Of a stretch of DNA of 64,000 bases, positions 1-11,317 are shown one piece after another. A program made the translations under genes and the position numbers. The stretch comes from Cryptomeria japonica. Lineage: Eukaryota; Streptophyta; Pinopsida; Cupressales; Cupressaceae. The notes beneath the pieces were generated by a model. That model saw only the letters and a list, made by a program, of their open reading frames with translations. It did no database searches and was not told the DNA's origin. Each line of letters begins with the position of its first letter. Position 1 is the first letter of the stretch. The stretch spans positions 468,770,008 to 468,834,007 of the forward strand of contig NC_081405.1 in the NCBI RefSeq assembly GCF_030272615.1, read 5' to 3'.

Positions 1-840
1 CTTTTGTGTCTTCTTTGGCTTCATCACTTACCCTCGATTTCTTATTCAGAGGAAGATTAGAAGAATCTTCATCATAATCAAAGCCATCATAACCCTAAAA
101 AATGTGAGCATTTTCCACAAAGGGATCATCCCTGTTAGCCCTAGATTTTCCCTTCAGATGCTCATAAATTAACAAAATTAGGCCTAGGTGTGCAATGGGG
201 TAGGATTTAGGTTTCTTGGCATGGTCGGCTAGGCTATCACTAAGGGAAGAAGCTAGGTAGAAGAGCAATGAAATCTTAGATCCATGGCGGAAATGGTTAA
301 TGATGACAAAGTGGTAATTATAAACTTTCGAAAACCTTCCATCAACCATAAGGTATTCCATTAAAACTTTCAACATCTTCTACTAGAAAGATTTTACCTA
401 GTTAGGAAGATAGTAAGAAGCATTATCCTTTTTAGCGAGCCAAGCCCTTTCATCTTCAATTTTGGGGAAATTATTGGTAGCTTCCACCAAGAACTTGCGG
501 TCTCTATAGAATTTGATGCCATCCTTCTGCAAGCTGGTAACCTCCGCCACCAAATCTTCATCCAAATTCCATGTTTGGCCAAACAAAGTAACTTTATTAT
601 TGTTCCAGCCCTTTGCAAAACCATGTGACACAAACTTCTTGCTCCCGTGCAGTTTCTCCATGTAATTGGTAAAGCCATATATGTGAAACCTTCACCATAT
701 TTTCCTTTCACTTTTCTAGCTATCACAGTTGGAAGGCTCATTGCGATTAAGATTTTCCCCCATAATGTAATGGATGTTCAAGTCGAAACCCTCACCAGAG
801 TGCAAGATGACCAAATGTTGAAGAAACAAGACACTGGAAT
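1..840 (-). pseudogene. Decayed retroelement-associated ORF, cut by window edge
   Basis: Minus-strand coding remnant. Two open segments (661-398 and 376-95) lie in one frame separated only by amber codons, and the frame stays open past another TAG (about 95) to base 1. The protein has a W-rich N-terminal part (EKLHGSKKFV, FGQTWNLDEDLV), a middle with FYLASSLSDSLADH and an acidic tail (DYDEDSS). I recall this general pattern from accessory ORFs of large plant LTR retrotransposons, but I cannot name a family with confidence. The residues lost at the stops are most simply Gln (TAG from CAG). The upstream part (662-840) is in another frame, so a frameshift is likely. The left end lies outside the window. 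No start codon is assigned. Confidence 0.45.
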
Positions 841-1089
841 CAAAAAAACAAGGTGATTTTATTGTTGTTCAAAAAGACTTTTAAAACATTCAAAATAACC
901 CTGCACTTAATATGATAAGGCCCATCACACCGGTGCTCATTATCACAAAGCCTAAAACTAGTAAGCAATTGACACTCTGCATCACTCCAATATCTATCAT
1001 TGAATTCCAAACCCAGAAAGGTAATAATGAAATTAACATGTACCATGGATTCTATCAAATAATAATTGCTCATGGACTCCATACTTACA

Positions 1090-1704
1090 TTATAGTTCTC
1101 TGATATACTTAGCATCCTCTGCTAAAATAACCCCCTCATTGGCTAACAAATTAGCAACCTTGTTACCTTCCCTAAAATTATGGGTAATAATCACCCTATC
1201 ATAGGCATCTAACAATTTTTCAGCATTATCAATGATATTATGGATGTTCCAAGAAGGGGAACTAATACCTTTAATAGCCTGAATAATATTGAGGGAATCC
1301 CCCTCCAGCCATATTCTTTTAAAATTAAAAATCTGAGCAAGCTGGAGGCATTTCAACATTGCCAGAGCTTCTGCTACATGGTTGTTTTGAACTCCAAATG
1401 GAGAGGCAATCATAGCAACACAAAATCCATAAGAGTTTCTGATGACCCCTCCTCCTCCAGAAATCCCAGGATTACCTTTAGCTGCACCATCAAAGTTCAC
1501 CTTAACCCAATCATGAGGGAACCTCCACACAACATTATCTCTCCTGCTCTTCATATTAGATTTCCAGAATTTGTGTATCAAATTCCATTCAGTTAGGATA
1601 CTTTTCTCATTATCAGTCATGTTAATATAACTGCACCGGTTGTTACTTTTGTGAATGGTATTGATGTTTTCTTTAATAGCCCTACAAATATTTTCAAAAA
1701 CCAC
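1090..1704 (-). pseudogene. LINE terminal RNase H domain
   Basis: About 200 residues open in one frame and ending at TAA/TAG near 1090. Motifs are VNFDGAAKGNPG (first catalytic Asp), HVAEALAMLKCL (Glu), WLEGDSLNIIQAI (Asp) and GNKVANLLANEG near the end. The last block is usually N-x-x-A-D-x-L-A, so the terminal catalytic Asp appears replaced by Asn. An RNase H of this type after the RT is known in plant L1 lineages and is described as archaeal-like. It would remove RNA from the RNA/DNA hybrid. Its frame is not continuous with the RT because of decay between 1705 and 2590. Confidence 0.8.
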
Positions 1705-4700
1705 CTGAGAAGAACACTTAGTCTCCCTAAAAAATTCTATTGTTTCTCTCCTTCCAGATATGCCAATAGGTCATAGGAAGGACAAAGGACCAGAGAGTCT
1801 TAATCATTGGAAACTTGAAAGGGAAAATCCATTGGCAGATGACTTAAAACTATTCTGCATTACCCAATCAACTTTCCATTGCATCCACAATTCACCCCAG
1901 ATCTCCTAGGTAAAAGAACAATGAATAAACAAATGATCCACAAACTCAACCTCTTTCTGATATAACTCACACCTATTAGGAATCATGAATCCTCTTCGAA
2001 CCAAGTTATCAATGGTAAGAATCTTGTTGTGGGTAGCAAGCCAAAAAAACATGTTAACTTTAGGAATGAGGAATCTATTCCAAATTTTAGTCCATATAGG
2101 GTTGCAGGCCTTAGTAACATTTTTTTATAAGTAGAGGCAACAGTAAAATTACCCCTAGGATTACTCTTCCAAAGGAACACATCATTGGAATCTTTACTGA
2201 TAGAAAAGGACAACAAATCATGCTGGAGAAAAGAAAAACCAGCATAAATTGCATCAAGTCTAACCCATTTATTCTCCTTCCAATAATCAAAAACCAAAGA
2301 ACCATACCTCCTTTTACATTCTTCAATGAAATGGCTACAATCCTAGTTAAAAAGAGGCTCATCTTTAATCCATACATCCTCCCAAAATATGATTTTATCA
2401 CCTTTGCCAAGGACCCATCCAGCTCCAACTTTAGTAACTAACAGATTTGATCATACTATTCCATATAAAAGATCTAGCAGGGATATCTTAAGAATAGAGA
2501 AGAGAGTGAATGGGCTAATTATGTATTTATTTATTAAACCACACCCTACTCCAATCTTTCTTAATACCATATGCCCTCCAAATCTATTTAGCTAACAAAG
2601 CTTTGTTGAAAGGTTTGAGAGATTTAATACCTAACCCCATGTTTCTTTTAGGATAACAAACTTTATCCCAGGAAACCAAAGCAATCCTTTTCTTATCTTC
2701 CACACCAGACCAAAGAAATCTTTTCTGAATTCTTAATAAAGCTTCAACATATTTGACTGGTATACTAAACAAGCTAAGAGTATAAACATGTAAATTCTAA
2801 AGAGTAGCTTGAAGAAGCTAAAGCTTACCAGCCTGTGATAGCATAGAGCCTTTCCAACTGGCCAATTTTTTGTTGTTTATCAGTTAAGGAATTCTAGAAA
2901 GAGTTTGGAGGAGCCAAACCAAGAGGGAGACCCAAATAAATAGAGGGGAGCAGCTCAACCTTACAACCAATTATGTTAGCAATCCTCTATTACCTCAATA
3001 ATGGGGTATTGATAAAGTAAATAGCGGATTTCTCCCAATTAACCTATTGTCTAGTAGCAAGGGAATAAGATCTAAGAGCACCTTTGAAGGAAGAAGATTT
3101 GCTAACAGAACAATATCCCAACAATATTGTATCATCAACAAACTGTTGATGTGTGCAGAAAACATTAGCAGAAGAGGGTTGCAACCCTTTGATAGTTTTA
3201 TTCCTTTTCAACTTGCGGATCAATTTGCTCAAAAATTCTGCCAAAATGGTGAAGAGAATAGGAAAAATAGGGTCTCCTTTCCTAAGACCCCTTGAAGATT
3301 TAAAAAATCTAGATGGAGATCCATTAATAAGAATAGAAAAATTTGGTGTAGATATCAACTCTCTAGTGATTTTAATAACCTTCTCATCAAATCCAAAGGC
3401 TTCCATGATCATAAAAAGAGCTTACCATTCAACCCTATCATAGGATTTTACCAAATCCATCTTTATAAGAAATCCCTCTTTGTTTGCAGCATTAAGAGAG
3501 TGGATATTCTCATACACAAGAATAATAGAATCCAAAATCTGCCTACGTGGGACAAATCCTTTTTGCTCCTCAGAGATAATAAGGGGGAGAACAACCAACA
3601 ATCTAGAAGTCAGGAATTTTGAGATTATCTTGTAAAACTAATTACAAAGACTTATTGGCCTAAAATTACCCATGGAATCAACTCCAACCACCTTAGGAAT
3701 TAGAGCAATGAAAGTAGAATTGATTTCTTTAATAATTCTTCTAGATCCAAAGAATTTTTTGACAGCATTGGCCGTGTCATTCCCAACAATATGCCAATAT
3801 TCTTGAAAGAAAAACATTGGGAAGCCATCCGGGCCCGGAGCCTTGTCCCCTTGAAAGGAGAAAATGACTTTTTAATTTCCTCAACTGAAGGGATAGCAGA
3901 TAATATCTTATTCTAATGAGGTCCAATAATCTTAAGAATATTATCAACCAGTTCTTATTGCTTAACAATGTCAATTTCCTTGCTACCTATCAGGATGCTA
4001 GAGAAGAACCTAATATCTTCATCACCTATGTCATCATCTTTGAGAAGAATTTTGTCATCAACAATTAATCTGGAAATTTTGCTAGCCGCTTTATGCTTCA
4101 TTGAGGTCATATGAAAGAATTTAGTGTTTCTATCACTGGCTTCCAACCAAATATCCCTAGATCTCTGCCTCCAATAAATTTCTTCTCTTGAAATAGTGTT
4201 GTGTAATTTAGCTAGAACCTCATCTTCATTAGCCTTGGGAAACATCTTATAACCATCTTTCTGAATTGTGTTTTGAATCTGTTCTAGTTCCTCCTTTAGC
4301 TTCCTCTTGGCTTCAAAAATATCTCCAAAAACCTTTTTATTCCAAATCTTAATGTTATATTTGGTATTTCTTAAATTTTTAGCAACTTTGAACATGGCAA
4401 AACCATCCACAGTAATACTCCACCATTTGGCAATGGAAGTTTCCAAAGAAGGGTGTGAAATCCACATTTTTTCAAACCGGAATGGAAAACAATGTTTGCC
4501 CTTAACATAATCAGCAACAAAATAAATGGGATAATGATCCGATCCTATTCCGTTAATAACAAACAAATAATATCTATACTTAAAGATCCAGTCAAGAGTG
4601 ATAAGGGATCTATCTAGCCTTACCTGAATAAGATCTCCTCTATCTCTTCGATTAGACCAAGTGTAGGAATCTCTAGAAAGGTCGACATCAATCAGGGCAT

Positions 4701-5212
4701 TGGCATTGATGATGTCCATAAGATCAATCCTACTATCTAGTTGAGCTTGAGTTCCTCCAAATTTGTCCATCTCTTGCAAAGGAGTGTTGAAATCTCCCAT
4801 CAACAGCCAACTGTCCTGGGAGAAAGACCCCCTTTTATGCTAGATTTTGTCCCAAAATTTACTCCTAGCAGCTTTAGAATTTGGAGCATTAATGTTGGTG
4901 ACCAACCCATTCCTGTCCTTCAACAATGCATTTAACTCTCATAGACATGATATTACACTCTTCATCAATCAAATCTCCATCAATAGTTTTCTTATTCCAA
5001 AATATGGCCACCCCACCAGACGTTCCATTTGAACTACTACCACAAACAACCCCCTATTTACAGAAATTTAATTTTTCAACTTTTTCCTTACTCATTTTAG
5101 TTTCTTGAACTAGGATGATGTCTGGCTTATGATCTCTAATAAAATTCCTTAATACATCCTATTTATGGAGATCATTTAGGCCTCGTATATTCTAAGAAAT
5201 TACCTTCATTTG
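1705..5212 (-). pseudogene. LINE ORF2, endonuclease and reverse transcriptase
   Basis: ORF2 opens about 100 bp after ORF1 with MKVIS*NIRGLN (5212), where TAG replaces the Trp of the usual SWNIRGL. The EEP endonuclease spans about 5212-4480: IILVQETK (metal-binding E), SGGVAIFW, GDFN (4800-4790) and the catalytic GSDHYPI near 4530. The RT follows at about 3960-2590: APGPDGFP near 3840, a RPISLCN-like block near 3660, RGLRKGDP (about 3285) and the FVDDTIL catalytic box (about 3130). After it come the SRFLWSG-like thumb (about 2700) and a Cys/His-rich tail near 2000-1930. At least four frame changes and many stops occur. The enzyme would nick and reverse transcribe at the target; this copy cannot. 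Confidence 0.82.
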
Positions 5213-5310
5213 GAAACCTGGGAGTAGGATTTCTGAATGGTTCGCTACCTTCCATCAGCTATATTTTGTTTACTCTCCTGGTCCCTATGCCACTTCAAAG
5301 TTTTTCATCC

Positions 5311-6913
5311 CTACGGGGATTTGGAGAGACCAATGTCCACCTTAGACCTGGTTCTAGTTTTAACCCCATTAGAGAAACCTGTCCTCTTGTTTTTCTTTTT
5401 TCCCACTCCTATTATTTCTTCATCATCTTCATCTTTATGTGTTGATTGCTTACTATTCCAAGGTTCTCCTATTCTCTGAGAAGAGGTGGGCAATTTAGTT
5501 CCAAAACTCTGAAATAGAGAGTTAAGGTTGACCTAAGGCGATCCGAACTGGGTGTTTTTTTCAATGATAATGTCTAGACCTTCAAAGTCCTTTGGACACT
5601 CTTTATTATTTTCCTTTTCTGTATCTTTTAGAGCCTCATATTGTGATTCATTTAAGTTGCCAATCTCACCATCTTCAAGAGTTTCTTCTATACTTTCATT
5701 TTCTTCCTCCTGAATCTATAAAACTTCAAATCCATTGACTGCTTTGACTTCAAATACATTATCTGCATCCTTTCTAACTTCCTTCTGAAGTATCCTTGAA
5801 AGGACTAGCTTTCCCATCATCCTTTGTTATATCTTTTGAGTTACTAGGAAGTCCACTTCCTCCTTCCACTCTACCCTCCTCAGTTTTGTTCATCTTCTCT
5901 TTCTAGATCTATTTAACATGATTGTTATGCTTCTAAGCATTCTTAGGGTTACATGGACAAGCCTTTGCCCAATGTCCAACTTTCTTACAAGAGAAACACA
6001 CAAATGGGAGGGAGTCAAACTCTATAACTCATTCCCACTTTCCTAGCTTGGAATTTATTTCAATTGAGCTAGGAAGGTCCATATTCTATGAAATATTAAC
6101 ACATATCCTTGCATACACCAACCTCTTTCATGTTGTTGTCCTAGAATCTATAGCCACAAGCTCCCTGAAGGAGTTAACAATGCCTGTAAACACATCCTCC
6201 AACCAAAATTCAATTGGCAAACCAAGCAACCACACCCAGACCAGAGAAAATTCAAAAAAGGAATCATTGAGCTCCATATTTGGGGACCATTTTCTTAAGG
6301 ATAAGGAAGATTTCCCAAGCATCTAGGGTTCTCCACTCAGAGCCATTTCCAAATCTTCCCCACGGGAGAAAGAAAAGACAAATAATCCCCTTGACAAGGC
6401 TGAGACATCAACTTGTCCTTTCAACCTCCATTTTCTCTTAACAAAAGACCTAACGACTTCAATATTAGGTCTTGATCCAACAAATTTTCCCACTAAAGAG
6501 AAAGCCATTAGAGAAATACTATGGTCTATGACCACATCAGGTACTACAATAGCTAATCTACCTATCTTTCTATCAGAAATATCTTCCATAGAGGGAAAAG
6601 ATGATTTACTAGTGGGTTTATTTGCAAATAAGTTGTTCCAAGGTTTGAGAACCTTCACCTCAATCATCTTTTCCACCTTAGCGTTCAAGATCTTGGGACC
6701 CAACTTTGAAGAATCTTCAGTAATTTTAAAGTCAAGAGGAGGGTCTCAATGCCATGGGTCCCCATCCTTTAGACCATCCTCATCATCCACCATAGATCCC
6801 AAAGAGACAAGTTGTCCTTTAGTTGCATAGGTAGCAGAACCAGAGGAACCAGCCACGGTGTTCCCTCCATTCACAGAATTCAAATTTCCCTCCAGCTGCG
6901 CTATTCCCTCCAT
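5311..6913 (-). pseudogene. LINE ORF1 (DUF4283 plus zinc knuckle)
   Basis: Probable RNA-binding ORF1 protein. The start is ATG at 6913-6911 (MEGIAQLEGN), in frame with the main domain. The DUF4283-like region runs from about 6560 to 6128 (GRLAIVVPD, VKRKWRLKG, LRKWSPN, VWVWLLGLPIEFW). One in-frame TAG at about 6323 sits where Trp is expected (GEP-W-MLGKSS). A CCHC knuckle, CFSCKKVGHWAKACP, lies at 5998-5954 in the same frame. A frameshift near 5810 moves the acidic C-terminal part (NESIEETLEDGEIG, KDEDDEEIIGVGKKK) to another frame, ending at the stop at 5311. DUF4283 followed by a zinc knuckle, then ORF2, is the standard plant L1 layout. Confidence 0.8.
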
Positions 6914-6930
6914 TCTAGTTATCCTATTGA

Positions 6931-7756
6931 CTAGTTGATATGCATCCTAATTTTATTAATGAGATTTTTGATTTTATATACTACTCTAGTTAACTCGTTT
7001 ACCTCTTCATTAGTCACTGACTTTAAAGCGGGCACCTTTCTAGTAGAACATAATTTGGTCAAATCTCTTAGGGCTTCCTTATAAATCAAGTATGGTTGAT
7101 CCAACCATGGAAAATCTTCATGAATTCTATTCAACACAATATTTATTATTTCTTCATCACAAAAGATAGGGAAATTACTCCAAGTATCTAACCCCATATG
7201 TCCTACACCAACATAATTAAATTTAAACCTCTACAAACCATTGACTAGATGAGTTCCTTGAAATCACTGATCTTGTGATGATTATATATACTTCCATATA
7301 AACATGAATGTAATAGTGGATATCTTCTTTACATACAACCTTACTAGGGACAACATAAAAAGCACAGAAAGGACCATCTACCATAGCAACAAATGAACGA
7401 TTCTAAAAAATAGGTTGACCCTCATCATGAACACTAATAATTATAGAATTTTCCATTGAAAGATTACAATTTGAAAGAAATACCTTTGATGAACTGCAAT
7501 ATCACCTAAGATCTCATTTTCATTCACCATCTCCTCAATTGCAATTGCATAAAATGATCTTCAAAACATAATATATATTCACCACTTAGGGTTTTTGAAG
7601 GGTTTGTCAAAATGATGGCACACTATATACCAGAGACTATGAAAAAATTCTAGATTACTAGATCCACTCAAAAATTGTTGGAATCACTTTCCAAACTTCT
7701 ACCATGTTGAGAGAAACTTAGAATCAAATCACCATGGGGCATAAGATGTCTTCGTT
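6931..7756 (-). other. Unassigned minus-strand coding-like remnant
   Basis: The lower part (7197-6931) has an 88-codon open frame (MGLDTWSNFPIFCDEE, LIYKEALRDLTKLC, VTNEEVNELTRVVYK). The upper part (7757-7250) has shorter coding-like pieces, including VDGPFCAFYVVPSKVV. I do not recognise the protein. The stretch follows a polypurine tract (7757-7773) in the minus direction and could be the 3' LTR or an accessory region of the gag-like element at 7790-8217, truncated by the LINE. The evidence is weak. Confidence 0.25.
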
Positions 7757-7773
7757 AAGCTCCCCCCCTTAGA
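7757..7773 (-). other. Polypurine tract, probable plus-strand primer of a retroelement
   Basis: On the minus strand this reads TAAGGGGGGGAGCTT, a G-rich purine run about 70 bp after the end of a gag-like frame. Such tracts prime plus-strand DNA synthesis just before a 3' LTR. No LTR could be paired with it. Confidence 0.4.
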
Positions 7774-7789
7774 CAATGTTGTCTGATTT

Positions 7790-8217
7790 AGTTTCCAAAA
7801 GAAGGGTTAGCACCCACAATAGGTATGGATTAATCTTCAATATTCTCTTCATCTTTATCTTCTAATTTATGTACCCACATCATCTTCATCTTCTCCTTCT
7901 CTTCATTGATATCAATTTTCTTTTTTTTTAATAAACTACCTTCTAATTCCTTCTTCTGCATTATCTCATAATATGTCTCATTTTATTACAGTTGTAGCAT
8001 ATCGGGCCTTGTTGAGATTTAGTTCCATTCATTCTTCCATTTCATTTCTTCCAACATTCCTAAATTTAATTTGCATTCAATAGCTTTGTGCCCATATACA
8101 TTACAAAAATAACAATATCCTTAAAAGATTAAACACCTCTACCAAAACTTGAATTACCATTTCCATTCCAATTCAACCTACTTCTACACTCACTTTCTCT
8201 ATGTCCAAACTTATTAT
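7790..8217 (-). pseudogene. Copia-type gag remnant with two zinc knuckles
   Basis: Minus-strand remnant of the nucleocapsid part of gag. The upper half reads NKFGHRESECRSRLNWNGNG from 8217, the second half of a CCHC motif cut by the solo LTR insertion at 8218. The lower half has CYNCNKMRHIMR near 8005-7960, a second knuckle with the usual Gly changed to Arg. A charged tail (KKKKIDINEEKEKMKMM, then a stop) follows after a frameshift. No protease or polymerase follows before the polypurine tract at 7757, so the parent may have been a gag-only element. Across the solo LTR, the frame above 18566 reads CDLTYN into KFGH, which fits only loosely. Confidence 0.5.
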
Positions 8218-8679
8218 TGTAATGGTGTAATTTAAAATTAAGGTTTCACCAATTAAGATAATAAAACCACTAACTAACCAAATTAACCATATATTAAAAC
8301 AATGGTGAATCTAATAGATCTAGCCACAATTCAAATAAGGAAAGGGTTGAAATTCTTATTAGATTGACTGGTTTGTTTGCCTCCTTTCTAAATTGAAATT
8401 TGATTTGTAATTGTAAAATTAGGACAAAATGAGAGACAATTGAAGTAAATTGACGAATACATTGTTAGCATCTCAAAATTTTAGAATTTTTTCTAGTGCC
8501 TATGTTGAAAAGATCAATTATATCATTCATAAACACATTTTAGAAGTATGCCCTAGAAGCACACTTTAAAAGTGTAAAACTTGAAATCCCAAGATTACTA
8601 GGTCAAATCACTAGGGAATCATTTTATCCTACAATAAATGAGTATTTGTGTTCCTTTCTATCCCCTCACAGTCAAATCT

Positions 8680-9310
8680 GACATGTTTTCAAAGTGGAAA
8701 GTTTTAGGGTTTTGAGACAAGTGTGGAGTTTGCAAATTGCAAGTCTTCTGAGTAGCCATTTTTAGAAGTCAATATTTCACTAACTAATGTGTTTCCTATA
8801 AAATTGACTATTCCCCATAATTTTTCTAGTAATGATGAAATTCTATGCCCATTTGCAAAACCCTAGGACCTCATTTAGTATTTTTCCCAAGTCCAATCCA
8901 TTTGCAATTTATTGAGTTTGTTGCTTACACATTGAAAAGTTTATCAATATGGTCTTCTGTGGAAATTTCACATCCAGATGAATTTCACATTGAACCAATT
9001 GGTCCCCACCATTTTATGTATCACAACAAACTCTTGTGCATTGTTTTGAAGTCCTAGCACTCCATTTGATATTTATCCAAAATCAAAACCATGTGCAATT
9101 TATTCATATTTGCAAACTGCATTGTGCCTGAAAAATTTAAAGGGCCAACTTTGAGAGCATATATTCTAATACCTACTAATCATCACAAGAAACCACTTTG
9201 CAAATGTACTTATGTCACCTTCATGTACATGCCTGCTAGTTTTCATGGTCGTCAGATTCCATTTGATATTTTTTCAAAACTCTGACTTTTCTTGGTTTGA
9301 ATGGTTTTCC
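8680..9310 (+). repeat. Diverged tandem repeat, period about 190 bp
   Basis: The phrase CCATTTGATATTT (or CTCATTTAGTATTT) recurs near 8870, 9060 and 9255, each time after a similar ~60 bp block containing TTTGCAAA or TTGTGCA. Spacing is about 185-195 bp. Copies are diverged, with perhaps three to four units. Open frames here are short and not protein-like. Confidence 0.5.
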
Positions 9311-11317
9311 GAACAATGTTTTGTCAAAACAACTTCAGTGGCCAACTTTGATGGAAAATATCTTGCACCCCAAGATGAACTTCTTAGAACCGTTTGTTGT
9401 TGTACAGTCTTTGGCCATATGTCTACATGTTGGTCATAGTGCAAAAATGGTAGAAAGCAGGTTTTAATGAGAACACGCTTCATTTTTTTCACTAGGAAGC
9501 ATACAAAAGTTGTTTAGAGTCAAATTCCATGGCAAAAATTATTTTGGAACAAATTTTTTTTATGGACCCACAAGGGGACCTAACTTGTGTCAAAGAAGGT
9601 TAAAACTATTTTCCATTTAAATGAGATTTTGAATTTCAAATATTTTTATTTAAATCATTAGTGATTTAAAGAATAACACATTTGACAATTATATGGTAAA
9701 TAGGCAATGACACTATACTCCTACTATGGAAACCAAATTAATTATTACCCAAAATGTGGAGGGAGATGAAACAGTAATATTGAAATCATTTTTAGTGAGC
9801 TAAATATACACTTTACAGTGAGCATTAATATAATTTTAAAGGGGCTAGTATGGGGCCTATATGTCTTTTCACTATAAGAGTTGAAATCATCACAAGTCTT
9901 ATTGAGTTATGTTTGAAGGAGTGACATTTCATGGATCAATTGCCAGTCTCAAACAATTCTTGAGAATGCAACCGATGAGTCATAAACAACATGCATGTAT
10001 TGGTTGACAACGCCTTCACATGGAATGTGATGATTACAACATTTGCATAAAATGAATTTGTTGATAAGTCTTTGGAGATGCTTTGGTAAACATATGAGAA
10101 CATGTGCTGATTTGTTGTAATTATTTTATGCACAGACAACACATGGACTATACGTATTTGGGAGTAACTGATTCAAAGTTTGGAAATGTTCTCTAATTTA
10201 TGCTTAGATTAACAGACAACATTGGATGTCAATGGTTGTATTAAGACAAAGAGATATTTTAATAATATTGTTGGGTGAATATTTTGTCACCAATGTACTA
10301 ATGACAAAATATATAATTCACACAATGCTATGCGGAGAAATTAATCTCTCCTCTCATCAAGGGGAGGTTCCCTATGAAATTTCTCCTCTAATTAATAAGA
10401 AATTAAATTTGTGGGTTGGCGTTGGGCATATAACTCCAGATACTTAAAGAAAAGAACTATTAGTCTAATAAACTACACCAAGAGTTACTATTAAGCAACA
10501 CAAAGTCTCCTTTAAAGTAACACTAATTCACACTGATCGTTACAAATTAAACAATTAGAAACTTAGTTTAAAGCTCAAATTTTTTAAGTATAGATTTCTA
10601 ATTCATTAAACTACAAATAACTGCAGCAATACAAAGCTTACCACAAGTTAATTTATTAGTAGGTTTCTCAAGTATGCTAAGAGTACAAAGTCTACTTTGC
10701 AAGATTTGAGAGCTCTCTAATCGCGTAGCAATATCTTAAAGATCAAAGAAGTAAAGATAGTATATATTCAATGGACGTAGGAACATTAAATTATATAAAT
10801 GATTTTCTTGATACAACACAAAGTTTGTGCTCAACAAAACTGTTTTCTTTATTTGTTTGATAAGATTTTCACCACAAAAAGCCCAAAGTCTTAGTTGGGA
10901 TAATAAATCTATAGAGTTTTGCTAAGCATGAAAAAGATAAAATATTTACAAAAAAGGTCCTCCTTATATAGGGAAAGAAGTTGAGAAAAAGGTGGGCATA
11001 GTTGACTTATTCAACTGCACAGTCCCATTTTACTACAACTACTACATAAAGAAAACATGCAACAACACAAAAATTGACAACATTTATCAATGCAGTCGCA
11101 TGAAGAAAGGGTGTCAAAAGGGGGAACTTCATTCTTGATTCTCTTCTTCATTGGATTTCTAGAAATCTTCAAATTTAGCAAGGATGGCTTTCATCTCTGC
11201 TTCGTTCGGCATCAAGGTAGAACTAGTGATGATTTGGATGTGGGACATTGCATCTTGAATCTTCACCTATTTCTTTTTAACATTCTTCATCATGGATGCG
11301 AGGACTTCAAAGCTGAC
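9311..11317. other. Non-coding stretch with a possible minus-strand TATA box
   Basis: No supported gene. It is AT-rich, with short chance ORFs only. A minus-strand TATATAAGGA occurs at 10961-10970 and could be an LTR-type promoter, but no matching repeat was found. A plus-strand AAAAGGGGGAA at about 11116 resembles a polypurine tract, without an adjacent LTR. Confidence 0.4.

Larger units (their letters stand above)
841..6925 (-). mobile_element. LINE (plant L1-type) retrotransposon, degraded
   Basis: A minus-strand non-LTR retrotransposon of about 6.1 kb. In order it has ORF1 with a DUF4283-like nucleic-acid-binding domain and a CCHC knuckle, then ORF2 with an EEP endonuclease, reverse transcriptase and a C-terminal RNase H. 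There are no LTRs. The 5' boundary is set just upstream of the ORF1 ATG (6913). The 3' boundary is set near 841, after an AATAAA-like signal (about 857-862, minus strand) and a short T-rich/TTG tail. Both ends are approximate and no clear target duplication was seen. Several frameshifts and stops show it is old and inactive. Its insertion separates the ORF remnant at 1-840 from the gag-like remnants above 6931, which run in the same direction. Confidence 0.85.
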
